Shown: piece by piece, positions 30,704-36,755 of the stretch | Layout: every line of letters starts with the position of its first letter | Numbering within the stretch: the first letter of the stretch is position 1 | Source of the DNA: an uncultured Acidobacteriota bacterium | GTDB taxonomy: Bacteria > Acidobacteriota > UBA6911 > RPQK01 > JAJDTT01 | DNA: 64,000 nt | NCBI GenBank assembly: GCA_951812665.1 | Contig: CATOST010000023.1 | Location: forward strand, 1 to 64,000 | Direction: 5' to 3' | Notes under the pieces: model-generated | What the model was told of the DNA's origin: nothing | Database searches by the model: none | Seen by the model: only the letters and a program-made list of their open reading frames with translations | Program-made: the position numbers and the translations under genes

Positions 30704-31273
30704 GTGGCATCCGCTCTCTGGGGGAAGGGAATCGCCACTGGGGACGGGGCCCCAGCCTCGATCCTGCTGCTGGACGAGGGCAAGGCAAATGCGGCCCAAC
30801 GAGCCTCGGACCGAATCAACCGGGGGGAGCAGGTGCTGGTCGTGGACCTGATCCTGACCGGGGAAGCGCAGCCCCGGAGGAGAAACGCGTCCGACTCCCA
30901 CCGCTACGCCCAGCTCCTGGCCACGGTCGGGGACCGTCCGCTGGGTATTCGAACTTCACATCTATTGGCCCTGGCCAAATGGCTTAAGGACCATCACGCC
31001 GCGACGGAGGTCCGGGTTGAAGCTCACGGATTCCGGAGCCAGGTGGTGGCCCTGCTGGGAGCTGCTCTGGACCCCACGGCCTTTTCGGAGGTCTGGGTGG
31101 AGAAAGGCATAAAGAGCCTGAGTCACCTGCTGGCCAAGCCGGTCCCCTACAGCGAGGCCCCAGAACTGTTCTGCCTGGGGCTCTATCCTGAATTCGATCT
31201 GGAGTACTTGATCCCCTTGGCCGAACCGGTCCGGGTAGTGCAGCGCTTCCAGGAGGGGAATGCCGGAGACTGA
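30704..31273 (+). pseudogene. Duplicated C-terminal third of the esterase
   Basis: The frame reads SALWGKGIATGDGAPASILL through LAEPVRVVQRFQEGNAGD and aligns residue by residue, at roughly 80 percent by eye, with the last 190 residues of the esterase at 26050-28041. The catalytic alpha/beta-hydrolase core is missing. The reading frame has remained open, so it may be recent or may still yield a stand-alone domain, but no ribosome site of quality is seen. Confidence 0.8.
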
Positions 31274-31286
31274 CGCTCTCGCGATC

Positions 31287-31345
31287 ATGTGACCCCGTCC
31301 CTCTTGACCGCCAGCTGTATAGCGCCGATGTACTCAGGCCTTCTA
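31287..31345 (-). pseudogene. Second remnant of the homocysteine S-methyltransferase C-terminus
   Basis: On the minus strand it reads PEYIGAIQLAVKRDGVT and a stop, matching the ends at 28053 and 34637 but more diverged. It directly follows the esterase fragment, so the fragment and this remnant were copied together. Confidence 0.7.
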
Positions 31346-31600
31346 GGAGCGGGGACATTCTTGTCCCCGTCTTCATCGCCGAGGCGAAACCGATGGCTGG
31401 ATAGCTGTCGCTCCCAGACACCCCGTTTTTCTGGAAAGTGACTGTCCCTTTCTCACGTCCGTCTTTGTCGCCGACCCGGAACCGGCGGCCGGAAAGCTGT
31501 CGCTCCCAGACACGCCGTTTTTCTGGTTGAATTGCGCCGATCCGGGGCCGGTGGGGGACTTCCAAGGAGGTTTTGTACCTCTCAATATTTGAGGAGACCG
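31345..31600 (+). repeat. Diverged copy of the 28.12-28.28 kb segment, itself partly doubled
   Basis: It starts ggggacattcttgtccccgt and includes two versions of agctgtcgctcccagacacc (about 31403 and 31498), split by joint motif copy 4. It ends gtacctctcaatatttgagg. The internal doubling around the motif is visible by eye. Confidence 0.7.
31433..31454 (+). repeat. Joint motif, copy 4
   Basis: ggaaagtgactgtccctttc, lying between the two halves of a local duplication. Confidence 0.65.
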
Positions 31601-31711
31601 TCTCCCTTTTCACGAAGTTGCTGTTTTTCGCAACAGGTTTCTCCGACAGACCGTGTTTCCAATATTGATGTATTTGAGAAATATATACGGAAAGTAGTTA
31701 TGCTGTAATTT

Positions 31712-32275
31712 ATTGATATTCATAGTGTCACAACTATCGTATTCATAGTCGATATTATCACACTGTTTCTACTGCTGACCGGTATCGTTTGGTCCGTCGT
31801 TCGGCCCGACCGCCGGATCTGGTCTCCGCCCGGACGCCGCTCCTGGCAGTATGTCCTGACCTGGATCTGCTTCTTCGTGGCCGTCGGGCTCAACGCAGCC
31901 CTGCTGCTTCTTGACTGGAATACCTGGGTCTTTGCGGGTGCCGTCCGGTTTCTCGTCGGCATCCCTCTGGCTCTGCTGGGAGGACTGCTGGCGATCTGGG
32001 GAGTCGTCACGATCAGCTAGAAGAACTCGTCGGGCGTGAGGGACGGCTTTATTTCGACCGGTCCCAACTGGTTCACCCGAAACCCGCAATACCTCGGCGA
32101 CAACCTGTTCTTCCTGGGCCTGAGCATCGTCGCCAACTCGGAGTTCCTATGGATCACGCACGCGCTGCTTGCCCTGGTGTTCATCATCACGCCCCTGAGT
32201 GAGGAGGTGTGGCTGAAAGAGCAATACGGCGACGCGTACGACCGGTATCGGCGAAACACCCCGCGATTCTTGTGA
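31712..32275 (+). pseudogene. Isoprenylcysteine-carboxyl-methyltransferase-like membrane protein, broken
   Basis: The frame reads TIVFIVDIITLFLLLTGIVW, ICFFVAVGLNAALLLLDW, then a TAG at 32018-32020. It continues as KNSSGVRDGFISTGPNWFTR, NPQYLGDNLFFLG and KEQYGDAYDRYRRNTPRFL. The last parts match the conserved SAM-binding C-terminus (R-NPQY, E-L-YG-Y--Y). Apart from the amber codon and the lack of any ATG, GTG or TTG at the expected start (an ATT stands there), the protein is full length, about 187 residues. Two lesions make a pseudogene likely. Confidence 0.7.
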
Positions 32276-32296
32276 GTTCGGCTGTGCCAAGTCCCA

Positions 32297-32319
32297 GAGA
32301 AGGTGACTGTCCCCTTCTC
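32297..32319 (+). repeat. Joint motif, copy 5
   Basis: gagaag followed by gtgactgtccccttctc, between the methyltransferase-like pseudogene and the end of the HEPN-like gene. Confidence 0.7.
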
Positions 32320-32349
32320 GTCAAGACTCGCCCGGTCTCTTTAGCTGGA

Positions 32350-33531
32350 TCAGAGCGCCAAGATCGCGTCCCATGGGATCGCAGATTCGTGTCCACTGAT
32401 TTTCATCGAAACCTTCGTAGAAGCGGTAACGTCATCCGGGGCTATCGTGAACGTGAGGTCCTCGTTGACATGGGCCATGGACTGGAGATCAAAGTCGTAT
32501 CGTAGGTCGATATCGTACTGCAAACCGGCGACCGTGCCCTCGTCAACGATTGCTCGGGCCGCCCTTTCAAGTCCCCATATCCGATCCAAATCCACGAGCG
32601 CTAAGAACGCATCTTTGCCAGCGTTTGGTTCAAAGTATCGCCACTCACTGAATACATGCCGGTACTTGCTCAAAATGTCGGCGATACCGGCGATGTCTGA
32701 TTGGAGTCTTTCCTTGCAATCCTTTGGAAGCGACTCATATAAATCCAGGAGGTCATGGGTCATCTTCGCCTCGTCACAACGAGTCATCAGGATTGCCTTC
32801 ATCCCAACCTCACACGCAAACGCCGCCGCAAATCCGGCAATGAGCGCCGTGCCCATCCTTTTCCCCATCAGTCCGTGGATCGATCGTTTCAGCGGGACCC
32901 TCGCTGAGAACTGCACCCGACCCTGTGCGTCCACCCTCGGCCTACTCAGGTCACTCCCTGAATTCTTGAAGTCGAAGTCTAAGAGTGAGATCGCCGACGT
33001 ATCGCGAGGAAGGGCCCCCAAACCGGAGACAAGGGCGCACGCCTGACAATACAGATATCCGGGGGTTCCCATCTCTACGAACTCTCGCCGAGTCAGCCGT
33101 CGTTCCCCTTTTCGCTTCGGTTGAGCTCTCCGCTTGGCATCGTCAACACGTTCCTCAAACTCTGCTTTGTTCCTGTCCATGTCCGGCAGAATTTTCAGCA
33201 CGAATTTCGCCTTCTCGTCGTACTTGGCCCCGCGACCGACGCGAACTCTCGGCATGTTGCGATCTGCCTCACGCTTCATCCTTTTTCGTTCTCGTTCGGC
33301 GTCCTCAGCGTCAACGCGACGCCCGCAGACCCGACACGCGATGCTGATCCAACGCCCATTCCCGTCGACCAGTGTGGCGACTGGACCCCAGCAGTCTGTA
33401 CACCGGCCCTCAATGTCCACCATGCGAGCCGGTCCGACCAGCGTCTCATCAGCGGCACGATCCTGGAATTGGAGCCGCCGGTTGAGAATGACGATCCGGT
33501 AGTTCTCCGCATTCTTGTCTCCAGTGCCCAT
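32350..33531 (-). CDS. Zinc-ribbon protein with a HEPN-like domain
   Basis: Starting at ATG 33531 the product has 393 residues. Two CxxC pairs (GRCTDCWGPV, about residue 48, and IACRVCGRRVD) make a zinc ribbon. A basic, charged linker follows. From about residue 255, AAAFACEVGMKAILMTRCDE, KMTHDLLDLYESLP and HVFSEWRYFEPN resemble HEPN domains, in which an Arg/His pair can form an RNase site; here R and H are seven residues apart. HEPN proteins are common in toxin and phage-defence modules. An upstream in-frame extension to 33726 crosses repeats and is not used. The domain call is by eye and moderate. Confidence 0.65.
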   Translation of the reverse strand: MGTGDKNAENYRIVILNRRLQFQDRAADETLVGPARMVDIEGRCTDCWGPVATLVDGNGRWISIACRVCGRRVDAEDAERERKRMKREADRNMPRVRVGRGAKYDEKAKFVLKILPDMDRNKAEFEERVDDAKRRAQPKRKGERRLTRREFVEMGTPGYLYCQACALVSGLGALPRDTSAISLLDFDFKNSGSDLSRPRVDAQGRVQFSARVPLKRSIHGLMGKRMGTALIAGFAAAFACEVGMKAILMTRCDEAKMTHDLLDLYESLPKDCKERLQSDIAGIADILSKYRHVFSEWRYFEPNAGKDAFLALVDLDRIWGLERAARAIVDEGTVAGLQYDIDLRYDFDLQSMAHVNEDLTFTIAPDDVTASTKVSMKISGHESAIPWDAILAL

Positions 33532-33588
33532 CGTGCACCTCTCTCTGTTTCTGACTGGTAGTTCTCTCATCGAGCAATGGAATTCCAC

Positions 33589-33612
33589 AGAAAGGGTGAC
33601 AGTCTCCTTCTC
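33589..33612 (+). repeat. Joint motif, copy 6
   Basis: agaaagggtgacagtctcct, left of the third esterase fragment. The preceding tggaattccacag resembles tggaattctcag before copy 1. Confidence 0.6.
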
Positions 33613-33623
33613 AGTAAGTTCGC

Positions 33624-33762
33624 ATCCGTCGATTCTGCACTTGGATGAGGGCAAGGCGAAAGCCGCCCAACGAGCTTCGGACCGATCAACCGGGGGGAGC
33701 AGGTGCAGGTGGCGGACCTGCTCCATACCGGGGAAGCGCAGCCACGGAGGAGGAATGCACGG
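33624..33762 (+). pseudogene. Third esterase fragment
   Basis: cttggatgagggcaaggcga, gcttcggaccgatcaaccgg and gaagcgcagccacggaggag follow the esterase sequence at about 27533-27665 with several indels. It is bounded by joint motifs on both sides. Confidence 0.7.
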
Positions 33763-33783
33763 AATAGGTGACTGTCCCCTTCA
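33763..33783 (+). repeat. Joint motif, copy 7
   Basis: ataggtgactgtccccttca, right of the third esterase fragment and followed by a short cacacgcacgcgcacgcac run. Confidence 0.65.
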
Positions 33784-33854
33784 CACGCACGCGCACGCAC
33801 GCGCACTCGCAATGGAAGCTGAAGAATACACGTCGTTTCAAAGTGCAATCTTTT

Positions 33855-34280
33855 TCAAGGACCCATGAGCACCAGCGTGACTACAATGATCGTGGTTGTG
33901 ATCGTGCCGTGAAACAAACAAAGCGTACGCGACCAGGCGACACTCCACGTTGTTCCCACGTTAAACGGGTGAGTGTTCATCGAGAAATCGACCGTTCCAT
34001 GCTCAATCTCTCGAACTTGGTCGTAGAGTTTCCGAAATAGGCGCTCTTGGCGCAGGAAATACGCATCCAGTGCCCAAAACATGACCGCCGGAAGATACGC
34101 CACGTAAACAAAAAACCCATTGGTATCGGCAGCGGCGAGGGCGAACAGTGCAGCCACCAATGTGACGGTCCAGACTTTGACCATGAGAGAGTTTCCCGCC
34201 ATACGTGTGATGACAGCTTGGATCATCTGGAGGTGTGCGATCTTGGTTTCTGCGCCGTTCCCCATATTCGGATCCATCAA
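33855..34280 (-). CDS. Three-helix membrane protein of unknown function
   Basis: 141 residues. An N-terminal amphipathic part (KIAHLQMIQAVITRMAGNS) leads into membrane helices WTVTLVAALFALAAADTN and VYVAYLPAVMFWALDAYFLR. A soluble stretch (QERLFRKLYDQVREIEHG, DFSMNTHPFN) follows, and a last helix (TITTTIIVVTLVLMG). It lies upstream of, and in the same direction as, the HEPN-like gene, separated by a repeat and gene fragment. Small membrane proteins of this shape often act as pore-forming partners in defence modules, but that is inference. Two starts (34280 or the ATG about 15 bases in) are possible. Confidence 0.65.
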   Translation of the reverse strand: MMDPNMGNGAETKIAHLQMIQAVITRMAGNSLMVKVWTVTLVAALFALAAADTNGFFVYVAYLPAVMFWALDAYFLRQERLFRKLYDQVREIEHGTVDFSMNTHPFNVGTTWSVAWSRTLCLFHGTITTTIIVVTLVLMGP

Positions 34281-34468
34281 CAGAAAACCTACCCAATATT
34301 CTGCACGAAAATCCGTCCTACGCCTTAAGATACAACAATTAGCGTTATTGGACCCTGGCGGTCTTCCCCTTGTAGCTTCCAGTTACCCGCGCCCAGAGGG
34401 GCTGCCGCCATTCGGGTTCGGATTCCGGTGGGCTTGGTCCTCGCACATGCAATCCGCGCACTCACTCA

Positions 34469-34491
34469 GAGAAGGCGACTGTCACCTTCTC
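34469..34491 (+). repeat. Joint motif, copy 8
   Basis: gagaagg followed by cgactgtcaccttctc, the most symmetrical copy; it lies at the left end of the fourth esterase fragment. Confidence 0.65.
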
Positions 34492-34498
34492 AGGTCCG

Positions 34499-34625
34499 CT
34501 ACGACGAAGCTGTGGAACAGTTCTGCCTGAGGCTCTATCCTGAATTCGGTCTGGAGCGCTTGATCTTCTCGGCAAAAACGTTCCGGGTGGTACAGCGCTT
34601 GGAGTCTGCGGGTTCCGCAGACTGA
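34499..34625 (+). pseudogene. Fourth esterase fragment (extreme C-terminus)
   Basis: EQFCLRLYPEFGLERLIFSA and VVQRLESAGSAD with a stop match the esterase end (ELFCLGLFPEFDLKRLISLA). It is followed, tail to tail, by the intact homocysteine methyltransferase gene, so the esterase-methyltransferase neighbourhood is preserved here on the opposite side. Confidence 0.75.
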
Positions 34626-34636
34626 GACTCCGGCGA

Positions 34637-35644
34637 TCAGGTGGCGCCGTTCCCTTTGACCACCGGCCGCATGGCGCTGATGTGCTCCGGCCCCGAGGCG
34701 CAGCAACCTCCGATGATCTGGGTGCCCATCCGTTTCCAGTTCAGGGCAAACTCGGCGACCCGTGAGGGATAGTATTCGGCATTTTGTAGGATATCGGGAC
34801 CCGTGCTGGCCTTCTGGTTGCTCAGCATGGGTAGGTTGAGAATCGGACCTGTGGGATTGTATCCCAGGTTGGGATAGGCGCCGACCGGACCGGAGAAAGC
34901 CCGCCGGAGCCAGGGCAATCCAGCCGAGATCGCCTCCGGGTTGCTGCACATCAGGAGGATCGCTCCCACGGCGCGCTCCTCCAGAGCCTCGACCAGATCT
35001 TCCAGACGCTCGCCGTATTGCATGGTGCCGTCGGGCCGGATATGCCGAACGCCCAGAAACACCGTGGCTCCTGCCTCGGAACAGGCGTCGACGGCCGTTA
35101 CGCAGTCCTCGATGAATCCCACGTATTCGGCTTGGATCAAGTCCACTCCAGCTTCGACCAGGAGCCTGGCGTGTTCCGACCACTCCCGGTAGCAGGCCTC
35201 CCGCCCCATCTGCCGGGTGTCGGACACCGGGCTTGATTCCGGCGGTCCCTGCAAGGTCGCGGCCGCGATTCCCCCGGCCACGTAGGCCGCGGGGTTGAGG
35301 TTGTCGCGGGCCGTCAGCGCATTCTCGGCAGCCGCTCGAGCGTAGCGCCTCCATTCACCGCCCAGGCCGCAACGCTCCAGCCGGGTGGGCGCCGTCCAAA
35401 AATTGTTGCTGGTGATGATGTCGGCCCCGACGCGCAGGTAATCCTGATGGACCTGCTGCACCACGTCGGCGAATTCGATGTTCGCGGTCGCCGACCAGGC
35501 CTCCAAACCGTCGTTCGCCCCGACGAGGACATCGACGCCGCGCCTTTGCAGCTCGGAACCAGTGCCGCCGTCCAAGAGCAGCGATTGACCTTCGTCTAGC
35601 CTGTCCAGGATGGGAGGTCTGGCCATGGATCCAGTCGGGCACAT
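34637..35644 (-). CDS. Homocysteine S-methyltransferase family protein
   Basis: 335 residues forming a zinc-dependent TIM barrel. The start motif SLLDGGTGSELQRRG, ADIITSNNFWTAPTRLER and the zinc cysteines in LLMCSNPEAIS and IIGGCCASGPEHISAM are all present. Such enzymes move a methyl group from S-methylmethionine, betaine or similar donors to homocysteine. The coding sequence is intact, but its 3' end is copied at 28.05 and 31.29 kb. Start choice (35644 or ATG at 35626) is uncertain as neither has a clear ribosome site. Confidence 0.85.
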   Translation of the reverse strand: MCPTGSMARPPILDRLDEGQSLLLDGGTGSELQRRGVDVLVGANDGLEAWSATANIEFADVVQQVHQDYLRVGADIITSNNFWTAPTRLERCGLGGEWRRYARAAAENALTARDNLNPAAYVAGGIAAATLQGPPESSPVSDTRQMGREACYREWSEHARLLVEAGVDLIQAEYVGFIEDCVTAVDACSEAGATVFLGVRHIRPDGTMQYGERLEDLVEALEERAVGAILLMCSNPEAISAGLPWLRRAFSGPVGAYPNLGYNPTGPILNLPMLSNQKASTGPDILQNAEYYPSRVAEFALNWKRMGTQIIGGCCASGPEHISAMRPVVKGNGAT

Positions 35645-35797
35645 GGTGGATGTCAGGATATCATTGCAGTTTCAGGCGCGTACGCCGTTGTTCCAATAGT
35701 GTCTTGGCGCACCTGCTCTTTCCATATAATGATCGCTCTGCGGAATAATGGGGGCGAACCACGTGAGACCTGCCATGGGTCTGTAGTGGTCTGTCGG

Positions 35798-35932
35798 AGA
35801 GAGTCTGGTCCGGAGTTGATCCGCAACTCTCCCCGCATGGAGGGCAACCGCTTGCCCATCGAACGCCCGGCGGTGGAGACGGAGCTGATCGACGGGGCGG
35901 CCGAAATCAAGATTCTTGTTCGTACGTGCGTG
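35798..35932 (+). pseudogene. Fragment of a double-propeller protein
   Basis: ELIRNSPRMEGNRLPIERP and ETELIDGAAEIKILV match KLVRNSPRMEDNHLPIERLA and ETGMAEGEPGIKILVTHGD at about residues 355-390 of the gene at 36756. Nothing more of that gene is present. Its right end is joint motif copy 9. Confidence 0.75.
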
Positions 35933-35939
35933 GATACCG

Positions 35940-35963
35940 CAGAAAAGGTGACTATCCCCTCTG
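35940..35963 (+). repeat. Joint motif, copy 9
   Basis: agaaaaggtgactatcccct, at the right end of the propeller fragment. Confidence 0.6.
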
Positions 35964-36064
35964 CGACACGTCATACCTCGGTCGGGGAACCTGCGTGGAC
36001 GCACCGGCACTCGTCTTGATTGCAATGCACTCATCCTATAGCCTCGTCGGAGACGAGGAGAGGT

Positions 36065-36313
36065 ATGACCATGGCGAGTATCACGATCCGCAACCTGGAC
36101 GACGAGGTGAAAACCCGCCTGCGCGTGCGGGCGGCGGGTAACGGCCGCTCTATGGAGGAGGAAGCGCGGCTGATCCTGCGCAAGGCCGTCGGGCGCGCGC
36201 CCAGGTCCCAGGATCTCGCCAGCATCATCCGCTCCCACTTCGGGCCGACGAACGGCGTGGACTTGGAGTTGCCACCCCGGGAGCCGGCGCGTGAGCCGCC
36301 GTCTTTCGAATGA
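36065..36313 (+). CDS. vapB: FitA/VapB-like ribbon-helix-helix antitoxin
   Basis: 82 residues after a strong gaggagagg site. ASITIRNLDDEVKTRLRVRA and GRSMEEEARLILRKAVG form the Arc-like DNA-binding fold of FitA-type antitoxins, with a C-terminal tail for toxin binding. The PIN toxin follows 10 bases later in the same direction. It is a second, unrelated pair compared with the left-edge vapBC. Confidence 0.9.
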   Translation: MTMASITIRNLDDEVKTRLRVRAAGNGRSMEEEARLILRKAVGRAPRSQDLASIIRSHFGPTNGVDLELPPREPAREPPSFE

Positions 36314-36323
36314 GTTCACGAGC

Positions 36324-36749
36324 ATGTCCATGCTGCTTGACACCAATGTCGTTTCCGAACTGATCCGCAAGTCGCCGTCTCCAGTTGTCGCAACCTGGGT
36401 CTCGAACCAACCCTTGGAGGACCTGTTCTTTTCGGCGGTCAGCGAAGCGGAGTTGCGGTACGGTGTGGCCATCCTCCCGGCAGGCCGACGCCGCGACAAG
36501 CTATTCTTCAAGGTCGAGGCGATGCTGCGCGACGCGTTCGAGGACCGGGTGCTCCCGTTCGACAGCGATGCCGCGCGCGCGTACGGCAACATTGCGGCAG
36601 AGCGCCGCTCCGCCGGGCGTCCCGTCGCGCCGGCGGACTGCCAGATCGCGGCGATCGCGGCCTCTCGCAGCATGGCGGTGGCGACGCGCAACGTTCGCGA
36701 TTTTGAGGGCATGGGAATCGAGATTGTGGATCCTTGGGCGGGGACATGA
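36324..36749 (+). CDS. vapC: FitB/VapC-like PIN-domain ribonuclease toxin
   Basis: 141 residues. All four acidic PIN positions are visible: LLDTNVVSEL (Asp), SEAELRYGV (Glu), PVAPADCQIAAIA (Asp) and TRNVRDFEGMGI (Asp). It cuts RNA when the antitoxin is lost. Start at ATG 36324 or the in-frame ATG at 36330. It ends 7 bases before the double-propeller gene; that adjacency looks incidental. Confidence 0.9.
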   Translation: MSMLLDTNVVSELIRKSPSPVVATWVSNQPLEDLFFSAVSEAELRYGVAILPAGRRRDKLFFKVEAMLRDAFEDRVLPFDSDAARAYGNIAAERRSAGRPVAPADCQIAAIAASRSMAVATRNVRDFEGMGIEIVDPWAGT

Positions 36750-36755
36750 GATGCC

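Noticed and set aside
31712..32275. Stop-codon recoding of TAG as an amino acid
   Set aside because: Several intact genes in the window end in TAG, so a general reassignment is not supported.
33781..33800. cacgcacgcg run as Z-DNA-like or regulatory element
   Set aside because: Only a short dinucleotide run inside repeat debris, with no link to a gene.
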